Assembly: GCA_035472475.1 (NCBI GenBank) | Contig: DATIPA010000017.1 | Coordinates: forward strand, 1 to 13,364 | Direction: 5' to 3' | Source of the DNA: JAFAXD01 sp035472475 | GTDB lineage: Bacteria; Pseudomonadota; Alphaproteobacteria; Rhizobiales; Xanthobacteraceae | DNA length: 13,364 nt | In this document: in pieces, positions 1 through 7,610 of the stretch | Numbering within the stretch: the first letter of the stretch is position 1 | Layout of the letters: the number at the start of each line of letters is the position of its first letter | Program-made: the position numbers and the translations under genes | The notes under the pieces: generated by a model | Told to the model about the DNA's origin: nothing | Seen by the model: the letters and a program-made list of their open reading frames with translations, nothing else | Database searches by the model: none

Positions 1-2963
1 TTGGCGTCGCCCGGCCGCTGTCGCACCAGCACAAGGCCGGCAACGGTGACAATGCGCCCGGGAGCAATCGTTGGAAGCTCCTCGTGGCGCAGAATTCCGC
101 GGGCTGCAAGTTGCGGCCGCACAAACGCGAGTGGATGCGCCTTGAGCGACAAATGCAGGGTGCGATAGTCCTCGATGACGTGCTCGCCCGGCGGCATCGG
201 CGGCAACGCAACGTCGGGCTCGAGTTCGTCCATGCGTACGCGCGTGAGCAGCGGGAGATCGTCCTTATCGCCGCTGCGCTGCAGCGCACGCACGGCCCAT
301 AGCGCGTCGCGGCGGTCGAGGCCGAGCGAGCGAAACGCATCGGCGCGCGCCAGCTTTTCCAGGATCGCGGGCGGCAATCCCGTGCGTAGCCACAGGTCGC
401 GCATGGAATCAAACCCTTCACCGCGCGTCGTTTCGATTTTGCGTGCGTGCTCCTCCGAAAGCCCGCTGATTTCGCGCAAACCCAGACGGATCGCATGGGT
501 GGCGCGAATGTCGCGCGCCATGTCGGCGTGCCGCGGATGCAGCTGCTCGCAGGCCGCATCGCCCGCCTCGAGCGTCGAATCCCAGTCGGAGCTGTTGATA
601 TCCGGCGCTCGCACCTCGACGCCGTGCTCCTTCACGTCGCGCACGATCTGGGCCGTCGCATAAAAGCCCATCGGCTGGCTGTTGAGCAGCGCCGCTGCAA
701 ACACATCCGGATAGAAGCATTTGATCCAACACGAAGCGTAAACCAGATTGGCGAAACTCGCCGCGTGGCTTTCCGGAAAGCCGTATTCGCCAAAGCCTTC
801 GATTTGACTGAAGCAACGCGCCGCAAAGTCGCGCGCATAGCCGCGCGCCGTCATCCCATCGATGAACTTCTTGCGGAACGTATCGATGGTGCCTACGCGC
901 TTGAAGGTCGCCATGGCGCGGCGCAGGCGGTCGGCCTCGGACGGGGTGAATTTCGCTGCCACGATCGCGATGCGCATGACGTGTTCCTGAAACAACGGAA
1001 CGCCCAACGTCTTGTGCAGCACCTGTTCGAGCTCGTCGGGGTCGCCGTGCTCGGGGGCCGGCGACGGAAACACGACCTTCTCCAAACCCTGCCGCCGCCG
1101 CAGATAAGGATGCACCATGTCGCCCTGGATCGGCCCCGGCCGCACGATCGCCACCTCGATCACGAGATCGTAGAATTTCGCTGGCCGCAGTCGCGGCAGC
1201 ATCGACATCTGTGCCCGGCTTTCGATCTGGAAAACCCCGATGGTGTCGGCACGTTGGATCATGCGGTAGACCGCGGAGTCTTCATCCTGGATGTTGAAGA
1301 GGTCGCGTTCGACGCCGTAATGCGTCCGCAGGAAATCGAAGCTGCGCCGCAGGCACGACAGCATGCCGAGACCGAGCACATCCACTTTCAGAATATTGAG
1401 ATCGTTGAGATCGTCCTTATCCCACTCCACGAAGGTACGGTCCTCCATGGCGGCGTTCTCGATCGGCACCACTTCATCGAGCCGGCTGCGGGTGATGACA
1501 AAGCCGCCGACGTGCTGTGAGAGATGGCGGGGAAAGCCCAGCAACTCCTGAGTGAGCGCCAGCACCTGCGCGATGCGCGGATCGGACGGATCGACGCCGG
1601 CGCGGCGCGCCTCCTTTTGGCTCACGCCTTCCATCGACCAGCCCCAGAGCGTGGAGGCGAGCGCGCCGACGGTGTCCTCCGAGAGCCCGAAAACTTTGCC
1701 GACTTCGCGAATGGCGCTGCGCCCGCGATAGCAGATCACGGTCGCCGCGATGCCGCAGCGGTCACGCGAATAGCGGCCGTAGATATATTGAATGACGTCC
1801 TCGCGCCGTTCGTGCTCGAAATCGACGTCGATATCGGGCGGCTCACGCCGTTCAGCCGAGACGAAGCGTTCGAACAGCAGATCTACCTTTACGGGATCGA
1901 CCTCGGTGATGCCGAGACAGAAACAGATCACCGAATTGGCCGCCGAGCCGCGCCCCTGACAGAGGATGCCCTTGGATTTTGAAAACTGCACGATGTCGTG
2001 CACGGTCAGAAAATAGGGCGCGTACTTGAGCTCGGCGGTGACCGCGAGCTCGTGGTCAAGCGCACGGCGCACCTTTGGGCTCATGCCGTTGGGGTAACGC
2101 TGGCGCGCGCCCTCCTCCACAAAGGCCACCAGCGCCTCCTGCGGCGTAGCGTAGCCCTGCCGGGTCTCGTCCGGATATTCGTATTTGAGCTGATCGAGCG
2201 AGAAGTTGCAGCGCTCAAGAAAACGCAGCGTCTGAGTGATGGCCTCGGGAGCGCTGCGAAACAGCCGCGCCATTTCGGCAGGTGTCTTGAGATGCCGTTC
2301 TGCGTTGGCTTCGAGCCGGCGGCCCGCCGCCGTCAGGGGCACATGCTCGCGAATGCAGGTGACCACGTCCTGCAGGGCGCGGCGTTCAGGTACGTGATAG
2401 AGCACGTCGTTGACCGCAATCAGCGGTATACTCGTATCAGCCGCAATCTGTGCGATCCGCGCAAGCCGGCGGTTATCGTCGCCGTGATAGAGCAGGCTCG
2501 CCGCGAGCCAGACGGAATGACGGGCCGCGGTCTTCTGCAATCGTGACAGCACAGCTGTGAGCTTTGTGGTCTCAGTGCGCGCCGGCGGCAGCACGATCAG
2601 ATTAAGGCCTTCGATCAGTTCCAACAGATCCGGCAATCCGAGAATACAATCGCCCTTCTCGGCACGGCGCTTGCCGAGCGTCAGCAACCGCGTTAGCTGG
2701 CCCCAGCCAGCACGATCCTGCGGATAAGCCAGAATGTCCGGCGTACCGTCGGCAAAGACAAGGCGCGCGCCGACCGCAATGCGCAGTCCCGCCTCCTTCG
2801 CCTTGGTATGGGCGCGCACCACGCCGGCGACCGAGTTGCGATCGGCGATGCCGATACCTGCGAGTCCAAGCTGCTGCGCGCATTCAACGAGCTCTTCCGG
2901 ATGCGAGGCGCCGCGCAAAAACGAGAAATTGGTGGTGACGGCAAGCTCGGCATACGCAGACAT
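1..2963 (-). CDS. dnaE2: Error-prone DNA polymerase DnaE2 (C-family, SOS translesion), 3' end beyond window
   Basis: Error-prone paralogue of the replicative DNA polymerase III alpha subunit, which copies past DNA lesions together with ImuA and ImuB. I translated the minus strand from the ATG at 2963. The frame is open to position 1, giving 987 residues, so roughly the last hundred are missing if the protein has the usual length of about 1,100. The N-terminal PHP domain begins near residue 12 with FSFLRGASHPEEL. The polymerase core follows: QGRGSAANS from residue 336, PPDIDVDF with the catalytic pair D377 and D379, KVDVLGL with the third acidic residue D528, and VRPGPIQGD near 610. Helix-hairpin-helix sequence lies near 825-900. 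An OB-fold start (VAGLVLVRQRPGDA) lies at the window edge. All three catalytic aspartates are present, so it should be active. It is the third gene of the cassette, 64 nt after imuB. DnaE2 rather than DnaE1 is supported by the PHP start, the OB start and the imuAB context. The ribosome-binding site is weak (GTGAG, 8 nt before the ATG). Confidence 0.96.
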   Translation of the reverse strand, partial: MSAYAELAVTTNFSFLRGASHPEELVECAQQLGLAGIGIADRNSVAGVVRAHTKAKEAGLRIAVGARLVFADGTPDILAYPQDRAGWGQLTRLLTLGKRRAEKGDCILGLPDLLELIEGLNLIVLPPARTETTKLTAVLSRLQKTAARHSVWLAASLLYHGDDNRRLARIAQIAADTSIPLIAVNDVLYHVPERRALQDVVTCIREHVPLTAAGRRLEANAERHLKTPAEMARLFRSAPEAITQTLRFLERCNFSLDQLKYEYPDETRQGYATPQEALVAFVEEGARQRYPNGMSPKVRRALDHELAVTAELKYAPYFLTVHDIVQFSKSKGILCQGRGSAANSVICFCLGITEVDPVKVDLLFERFVSAERREPPDIDVDFEHERREDVIQYIYGRYSRDRCGIAATVICYRGRSAIREVGKVFGLSEDTVGALASTLWGWSMEGVSQKEARRAGVDPSDPRIAQVLALTQELLGFPRHLSQHVGGFVITRSRLDEVVPIENAAMEDRTFVEWDKDDLNDLNILKVDVLGLGMLSCLRRSFDFLRTHYGVERDLFNIQDEDSAVYRMIQRADTIGVFQIESRAQMSMLPRLRPAKFYDLVIEVAIVRPGPIQGDMVHPYLRRRQGLEKVVFPSPAPEHGDPDELEQVLHKTLGVPLFQEHVMRIAIVAAKFTPSEADRLRRAMATFKRVGTIDTFRKKFIDGMTARGYARDFAARCFSQIEGFGEYGFPESHAASFANLVYASCWIKCFYPDVFAAALLNSQPMGFYATAQIVRDVKEHGVEVRAPDINSSDWDSTLEAGDAACEQLHPRHADMARDIRATHAIRLGLREISGLSEEHARKIETTRGEGFDSMRDLWLRTGLPPAILEKLARADAFRSLGLDRRDALWAVRALQRSGDKDDLPLLTRVRMDELEPDVALPPMPPGEHVIEDYRTLHLSLKAHPLAFVRPQLAARGILRHEELPTIAPGRIVTVAGLVLVRQRPGDA

Positions 2964-2980
2964 ATTGCTTACTCACTGGC

Positions 2981-3025
2981 GCATGTTCTGATCGGAAAAC
3001 CGGTATCCACTTTTCCGGAACATGC
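2981..3025. repeat. 45-nt imperfect palindrome (REP-like) between imuB and dnaE2
   Basis: The outer arms GCATGTTC (2981-2988) and GAACATGC (3018-3025) are perfect reverse complements. The inner arms GGAAAA (2994-2999) and TTTTCC (3011-3016) are too. They enclose an 11-nt loop, with a 5-nt versus 1-nt asymmetric bulge between the arms. In the mRNA this would fold into a long hairpin starting 2 nt after the imuB stop codon and ending 17 nt before the dnaE2 start. There is no U-tract, so an efficient intrinsic terminator is unlikely. The core around GGAAAACCGGTATCCACTTT resembles palindromic intergenic repeats I recall from Rhizobiales genomes; that family assignment is from memory. It could stabilise the imuAB message or lower dnaE2 expression relative to imuAB. 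Confidence 0.75.
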
Positions 3026-3027
3026 GC

Positions 3028-4581
3028 TCACGCAAACAACCCGTGCAGGAACCAGCGCGGCTGCGCGGTTTCGCGTCCGAAGAGTCCCTCACGATAAAGC
3101 CAGGCACGCGTACCCTGGCGGCTTTCCACCCGGAAATAATCGCGAGTGAGCACATTGCCGTGCTCATCGCGCCACCACTCCATGGCGATGCGCTCCGGCC
3201 CTTCGCTACGGGCGACCTCGTGCAGCACATGGCGCCAGCGAAAGCGCACCGGCGGACCGTCCGGAACTTCGGCGATGGCGTCGATGTGTTCGGGGTGATC
3301 GAAGAGGCGGATCGGTCGCGCTGTAACAAGACTGTCGTACGCAGGCATTCCTTCTCCACTCGCGGGGGATCGCGGCGCATGCGCCGGCACGGCCGCAACT
3401 GTGAATTCCGGAATATGCGTGTCCAGCGGCACCAGCCGTGTCACCCGACGCAAACCGAAGCGCGCACCCAGCCGATCGATGAGATGCGCGAGCTCGGCGT
3501 TCTGATCCGGCGTCGCAAAGCTGGTCTGCGATGGATCGAGACGCTCCGTCACCAGGGCCGAGAGCCGCAGCATGTCAAAGCCGAAACCAGGGTCGCAGGA
3601 ATCGCCCAGCACAGCGAGCCGGTCGGCGAACAGCCGGCGCACGCGCGCCGGGTCGCGCACCGGCGCACTGGTGCCGAGCTCGATGCGATGTACGGCGCCG
3701 TCGGCCCGGAACAGCGCGACCTGAAGAAGCCGCGCCCCCTCCCCGCGCCGCTCCAACAGCCGATCGAGATCTCGCGCCAATTGATCGATGGTGCCGAGCA
3801 CGTCGGCTTCAAGCGCGATCGGGTCGGCAAAGCGACGTTCCACCAGCGCGGTCGGCACCGGCAGGCGCGGCTTGATCGGCTCGTCCTCGTGGCCGAGCGC
3901 CTGGTCGATACGGCGGATGAACTCGACCCCAAAACGGGCGGCAAACGGGGCGCGCGGACGCTCCAGCACGTCACCGATGTATTTGAGGCCGACCTGCGCC
4001 AGCGCATCGACGATTTCGGGCGCAAGCCGCAGTGCGGCTAGAGGCAACGGCGCGAGCATCGCGCGCATCTCGTCCGGCGGCACCAGACAAACCTCGGCGT
4101 CGCCAAAATGCGCCGCCGCAAAGGCGCATCCAAGCGTATCGGCGGCCGCGACATGGGTTGCAAAGCCTTGCGCGGCGAGCCGCGTCACGAGATCGCGGCA
4201 GAATGCTCTCTCGCCGCCGAAGAGATGCGCGCAGCCGGTGATGTCAAACGCGAGTCCATCGGGCGGTGCGAGACCGACCAGCGGGGTATAGCGGTCGCAC
4301 CAGTCGGCGATCGCGTCCAGTAAACGCTGGTCCGCATCTGGATCGGCGTGTTCCACTGCGAGCGACGGATACATGGCGCGCGCGTCAGCAAGCGCCAGGC
4401 CGGGCTTAAGTCGAAGACGCGCCGCGGCGTCGTTGAGCGCCGTGATGCGCAACGCCGACTTGATTGGAGCGACAATAATGAGCGGCGTATCAGCCGGTGC
4501 GAGCGAGGCGCGCGCGATCCGGTCGGTCGCGAGCCGCCTCAGCCACACTGACAGATAGCGCTTCCTGGAAGACGCGGTCAT
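3028..4581 (-). CDS. imuB: ImuB, Y-family polymerase-like mutasome adaptor
   Basis: ImuB is a Y-family-like protein that lacks polymerase activity. In characterised systems it links DnaE2 and ImuA to the replication clamp during SOS mutagenesis. I chose the ATG at 4581, giving 517 aa, because the conserved ImuB start RYLSVWLRRLATDRIA (residues 8-23) follows directly; the frame stays open upstream but that part looks random. The Y-family core is recognisable by GLAFDITGCAHLFGGE (109-124). The usual DxD catalytic site at the N-terminus is replaced by YLSVW, consistent with loss of catalysis. The C-terminal ImuB region is intact: RPIRLFDHPEHIDAI (422-436), DYFRVE (481-486) and a terminal WFLHGLFA. 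QTSF at 352-355 is a weak candidate for a clamp-binding motif. The start lies inside imuA (92-nt overlap), suggesting translational coupling. The stop is at 3028-3030. Confidence 0.95.
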   Translation of the reverse strand: MTASSRKRYLSVWLRRLATDRIARASLAPADTPLIIVAPIKSALRITALNDAAARLRLKPGLALADARAMYPSLAVEHADPDADQRLLDAIADWCDRYTPLVGLAPPDGLAFDITGCAHLFGGERAFCRDLVTRLAAQGFATHVAAADTLGCAFAAAHFGDAEVCLVPPDEMRAMLAPLPLAALRLAPEIVDALAQVGLKYIGDVLERPRAPFAARFGVEFIRRIDQALGHEDEPIKPRLPVPTALVERRFADPIALEADVLGTIDQLARDLDRLLERRGEGARLLQVALFRADGAVHRIELGTSAPVRDPARVRRLFADRLAVLGDSCDPGFGFDMLRLSALVTERLDPSQTSFATPDQNAELAHLIDRLGARFGLRRVTRLVPLDTHIPEFTVAAVPAHAPRSPASGEGMPAYDSLVTARPIRLFDHPEHIDAIAEVPDGPPVRFRWRHVLHEVARSEGPERIAMEWWRDEHGNVLTRDYFRVESRQGTRAWLYREGLFGRETAQPRWFLHGLFA

Positions 4582-5266
4582 GATGATCCCAGGCAATGAG
4601 CCAGTGGCCGCACGGGCCGTGCCGGTTCTTGGTGAGCGAAAGCACAAAGGTGGTGCGGCCGAGACCGCCGAATTGATCCTGAGCGCCGGGCGCAGCCGCC
4701 ACCTGCCAGCGCGTCGCTGCTGCACTTGCCGCCGGCGACGGCCGCTGGCGCAGCAGCAAACCGAAACCGCCACTGTCACGGGCGGTGAGCGACAGGCGAC
4801 GCGTCGCCGGTCCATCGTCGAGTGTGTGATCGTTCGGCACTTCGCCGATCACGGTCGTCACCGCGCGGCTGCGCAGCGCTTCTTCCATCGCCCAGAGCAC
4901 ATCGATCGACCGCGGCACCGTGAGCAGCACCAGCCGATCGAGCGCAAGACCGCTAAGTGCGAGGCCCGGACCATAGGGCGCGCCGTTTTCCATGCGGGTG
5001 AAATCGGTCTCAATCCAAAGCACGGAGCCGCGCGATTGCGCCGCCAACGCCACCGCAAAGCCTTGCGCAGCGCCAGAATGGATCGGCAGGGCGGGGGCAA
5101 GTTCATGCACGGCCGCCACAGGAAGGCCGCCACCCAGCGCGGTGTCGATCGCCGGGATGCCGAGACGAACCGAATGCCCAGCACCAGCCAGCGTTGGGAC
5201 ACTGGCCTCGATCTGCGCCACTTGATGTCGGAGTTCCTCCAAGGCTTCGGCCCTGACGGGTTGCAT
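4490..5266 (-). CDS. imuA: ImuA, RecA-like SOS mutagenesis accessory protein
   Basis: First gene of the SOS mutasome cassette; 258 aa from the ATG at 5266. ImuA proteins are distant RecA/SulA relatives needed for DnaE2-dependent mutagenesis. The sequence shows the characteristic RLGIPAIDTALGGGLPVAAVHEL (34-56, listed here as RLGIPAIDTALGGG followed by LPVAAVHEL). The position where RecA has its Walker A lysine reads SGAAQGFAVAL (64-74), without a GKT, so nucleotide binding is doubtful. A hydrophobic beta-strand GSVLWIETDF (80-89) stands where Walker B would be. VLWAMEEALRSRAV (123-136) and GHWLIAWD (220-227) are family-like. A LexA box 21 nt upstream of the start codon points to SOS control. 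The ribosome-binding site is poor (AGG 6 nt before ATG). The last 31 codons overlap imuB in another frame. Identification is firm because of its place directly ahead of imuB and dnaE2. Confidence 0.92.
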   Translation of the reverse strand: MQPVRAEALEELRHQVAQIEASVPTLAGAGHSVRLGIPAIDTALGGGLPVAAVHELAPALPIHSGAAQGFAVALAAQSRGSVLWIETDFTRMENGAPYGPGLALSGLALDRLVLLTVPRSIDVLWAMEEALRSRAVTTVIGEVPNDHTLDDGPATRRLSLTARDSGGFGLLLRQRPSPAASAAATRWQVAAAPGAQDQFGGLGRTTFVLSLTKNRHGPCGHWLIAWDHHDRVFQEALSVSVAEAARDRPDRARLARTG

Positions 5267-5287
5267 GGCTTGCCTGCTAGCGTCTAT

Positions 5288-5302
5288 GTTCTCTGTTTGT
5301 TC
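5288..5302 (-). promoter_or_regulatory. LexA (SOS) box upstream of imuA
   Basis: The plus strand reads GTTC-TCTGTTT-GTTC, equal to GAAC-AAACAGA-GAAC on the imuA coding strand. This is an exact match to the alphaproteobacterial LexA operator GTTC-N7-GTTC, a direct repeat and unlike the CTG-N10-CAG box of E. coli. It sits 21 nt upstream of the imuA start codon, where a bound LexA would cover the -10 or transcription start region. It predicts DNA-damage induction of imuA-imuB-dnaE2. The nearest plus-strand gene starts almost 200 nt away, so control of that gene is less likely. Confidence 0.88.
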
Positions 5303-5327
5303 TATTGATTCCGCAGGCCTGCAGAGG

Positions 5328-5333
5328 AGTCAA
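5328..5333 (-). promoter_or_regulatory. Candidate -35 element of the imuA promoter
   Basis: TTGACT on the minus strand is a good match to the alphaproteobacterial -35 consensus. The region 17-19 nt further on (AATCAATAG) is a poor -10 and lies immediately before the LexA box, which would make the operator overlap the promoter core. The AT-rich stretch at 5339-5362 lies just upstream, where an UP element would be. This is a positional inference only. Confidence 0.4.
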
Positions 5334-5498
5334 GCAGAAGAAATAATTTAATACATACAATGGCTTAATGAGATGGCTGGTTCAGACGTTCCCGCTTTCA
5401 CCAGCTGCGAGGACGCAGCCCCGGCCTTGTTGGCCGAAGACGCACCGCTATAAAAACCACCCACCGTTTTCCACCAAACTCCAGAGGCCCTCTCGCCA

Positions 5499-7610
5499 GT
5501 GTCCACTTCCACCCAAGCCGCGATCACGCGCATGCTGCGCCCGCGCTCAATTGCCATTGCGGGCGCCTCGCCCACGCCCGGTTCGCTCGGCGGCAGCGTT
5601 CTCGCCAACCTCGAGCGCTTCGGCTTTACCGGCGAGATCCATCTGATCAATCCCAATCGCGCCGAGATCAATGGACTACCGTGTTTGAAATCCCCCGCCG
5701 ACCTGCCGGACGGCGTCGACTGCGCGGTGCTGGCGATCCCGCGCGCCGGTGTCCTCGAGGCGATGAAGGGCTGCGCTGCGCGCCGCGTCGGCGGCGTCGT
5801 GATCTTCTCGGCCGGCTTTGCCGAAGCTGGTCCCGAAGGTCGCGCGCAGCAGGACGAACTCGCGCGCATCGCGCAGGCCGCCGGCATGGCGGTGGAAGGA
5901 CCGAACTGCCTCGGCTTCGTCAACTGCGTCGACGGCGTACCGCTGACCTTCGGGGTGGCGGACAAACCGGCGCCGCTCGCCGGCCGCCGCGCCATCGGCA
6001 TCGTGTCGCAGAGTGGCGCGATGGCGACTGTCATCCGGGCAGCGCTCAATGCCCACGACATCCCATTCTCGTTCACGGTGTCGAGCGGCAACGAAGCCGT
6101 GAACGGCCTCGAGGATTTCCTCGAGTTCCTGATCGAGGATGCTGCCACCAACGTGATCGTCATGGTGGTCGAGCAATTCCGCTCACCGAAGCGTTTCCTG
6201 GAGCTCGCTCGGCGCGCACGCGAATTGGGCAAGCCAATCGTCATGCAGCATCCCGGCCGCAGCGCCGCCGCTAAGGCATCGGCGGAGACCCACACCGGCG
6301 CCATGAGCGGCGACTATGAGGTCATGCGCGCCCTCGTGAGCAACGCAGGCGCGCTGGTGGTCGACACGCTCGAGGAATTGATCGACCTCGGCGAGCTGCT
6401 GATCCGCTGGCCCGTGCTGCCGAACGGCGGCGCCGCCGTGCTGACCGAGTCAGGCGCACACAAGGGCATGACGCTCGATTTCTGCGAAAGCGTCGGCCTT
6501 GCGCTGCCGGAGCTTTCGCCCGCCAGCAAGGCGGTGATCGGCGCGATCGCGCCCGACCTCATTCTTCCGACCAACCCCATCGACCTGACCGCGCAGGCGC
6601 TGGTCGATCCCGGTCTCTATCGCAAGACGCTCGAGCCGCTGCTCGCCGATGAGCACTATGGCAGCATCGTGCTCGCGATCATTCTCTCAAGCGCCGGGCG
6701 CAACTCGCACAAGCTGCGCCCGATTATCGATGCACTGCGTGATCTCAAGCCGCGGAAGCCCGTGCTATTCGCCATGCTGGGCGAAGACGTCCCGGTGCCG
6801 CCCGAGGCGATCGATGAACTGCGCGCGCTGTCAGTGCCGTTCTTCCGCTCGCCCGAACGTGCTTTGCGGGCGCTTGCGCGCGTGACGCAGTTCGCTGCCC
6901 GCCGGCCGGCGGCGCCTGTCCGAGCGACGCTTACGCCGGGCAAATCGCTTCCTGCTGGCACCCTTCCGGAGTTTCGGTCGAAGCAGATCTTGGCGGGAGC
7001 CGGAATTCCGATCCCGGCTGGAATGTTGGTAAGGGATCTCGCTGAAGCCACGGCGGCGGCGCAAAAGATCGGCTATCCGGTCGCCCTCAAGGCGCAGGCG
7101 GCCGCGCTCGCGCACAAAAGCGACGCCGGCGGGGTGGTGCTCAATCTGCGCGACGAGGCGGCACTCGGCGCCGGCTGGGACAAGCTCCATGCCAGCGTCG
7201 CCAAGGCCCGGCCGGGACTCGCTCTCGATGGCGTGCTGGTCGAGGCGATGGCACGACCCGGCGTCGAACTCATCCTCGGTGCGCGCAACGATAAGGATTG
7301 GGGCCCGGTCCTGGTCATTGGGCTCGGCGGCGTCTTCGCCGAGGCGCTGCACGACGTGCGGGTGCTACCGCCCGATCTCGACGCGGCGGCGCTCGCGCAC
7401 GAACTGCATCAGCTCAAGGGTGCGGCACTGCTCAAGGCGTTTCGCGGTGCGCCGGCACGCGACGTCCGTGCAGCCGCCGACATAGCGGCGAGACTTGCGG
7501 CGTTCGTGCGCGCACATCCGGAGGTCGCCGAAGTCGACGTCAATCCGGTGATGGTCTACGTCGAGGGCGAAGGCGCGGTCGCGCTCGACGCGCTGATCGT
7601 TGCACGCTGA
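5499..7610 (+). CDS. NDP-forming acyl-CoA synthetase (acetate--CoA ligase family), fused alpha-beta form
   Basis: A 703-aa enzyme of the ADP-forming acyl-CoA synthetase superfamily, which interconverts a carboxylic acid, CoA and ATP with acyl-CoA, ADP and phosphate through a phosphohistidine. Order of domains: CoA-binding Rossmann fold (about 10-140, RPRSIAIAGASPTPGSLGG near the start), succinyl-CoA-ligase-like domains (about 150-450) carrying ETHTGAMSGD with the predicted phosphorylated His at 265, and a C-terminal ATP-grasp domain (about 480-703) with YPVALKAQAAALAHKSDAGG and EVDVNPVMV. Length and order match single-chain fused members. Start GTG at 5499 with AGAGG 11 nt upstream; an ATG at codon 12 would cut into the conserved start, so GTG is preferred. 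It stands alone on the plus strand and converges on the amidohydrolase with abutting stop codons. The acid it activates cannot be deduced, so acetate specificity should not be assumed. Confidence 0.93.
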   Translation: MSTSTQAAITRMLRPRSIAIAGASPTPGSLGGSVLANLERFGFTGEIHLINPNRAEINGLPCLKSPADLPDGVDCAVLAIPRAGVLEAMKGCAARRVGGVVIFSAGFAEAGPEGRAQQDELARIAQAAGMAVEGPNCLGFVNCVDGVPLTFGVADKPAPLAGRRAIGIVSQSGAMATVIRAALNAHDIPFSFTVSSGNEAVNGLEDFLEFLIEDAATNVIVMVVEQFRSPKRFLELARRARELGKPIVMQHPGRSAAAKASAETHTGAMSGDYEVMRALVSNAGALVVDTLEELIDLGELLIRWPVLPNGGAAVLTESGAHKGMTLDFCESVGLALPELSPASKAVIGAIAPDLILPTNPIDLTAQALVDPGLYRKTLEPLLADEHYGSIVLAIILSSAGRNSHKLRPIIDALRDLKPRKPVLFAMLGEDVPVPPEAIDELRALSVPFFRSPERALRALARVTQFAARRPAAPVRATLTPGKSLPAGTLPEFRSKQILAGAGIPIPAGMLVRDLAEATAAAQKIGYPVALKAQAAALAHKSDAGGVVLNLRDEAALGAGWDKLHASVAKARPGLALDGVLVEAMARPGVELILGARNDKDWGPVLVIGLGGVFAEALHDVRVLPPDLDAAALAHELHQLKGAALLKAFRGAPARDVRAAADIAARLAAFVRAHPEVAEVDVNPVMVYVEGEGAVALDALIVAR

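Larger units (their letters stand above)
5267..5498. other. Divergent intergenic region between imuA and the acyl-CoA synthetase
   Basis: A 232-nt spacer between divergent genes. Besides the LexA box and candidate -35, it holds a perfect 10-bp palindrome GCAGGCCTGC (5313-5322), an AT-rich patch (5339-5362, with TACAAT at 5356-5361) standing out in GC-rich surroundings, and a small hairpin CGGCC-TTGTT-GGCCG (5422-5436) without a U-tract. TACAAT could be a -10 for the plus-strand gene, but no convincing -35 lies 16-18 nt before it. No small gene is supported here. Confidence 0.5.

Noticed and set aside
447..2546. Long plus-strand open frames (447-1520, 1524-1982, 1998-2546) opposite dnaE2
   Set aside because: They use the same codon triplets read backwards; in GC-rich genes this antisense frame is often free of stops. 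The minus-strand frame encodes clear DnaE2 motifs throughout.
4582..4815. 78-codon N-terminal extension of imuB
   Set aside because: Arg/Cys-rich shadow inside imuA with no family similarity; the ImuB hallmark starts just after the ATG at 4581.
5356..5361. TACAAT as -10 of the acyl-CoA synthetase promoter
   Set aside because: No acceptable -35 at the right spacing; kept only as a remark in the spacer entry.
5422..5436. Small hairpin CGGCC-TTGTT-GGCCG as a terminator or riboswitch piece
   Set aside because: Only five base pairs, no U-tract, and no conserved riboswitch elements around it.
5348..6304. 318-codon minus-strand open frame opposite the acyl-CoA synthetase start
   Set aside because: Composition is Ser/Ala/Arg-rich shadow sequence; the plus strand carries conserved CoA-binding motifs.
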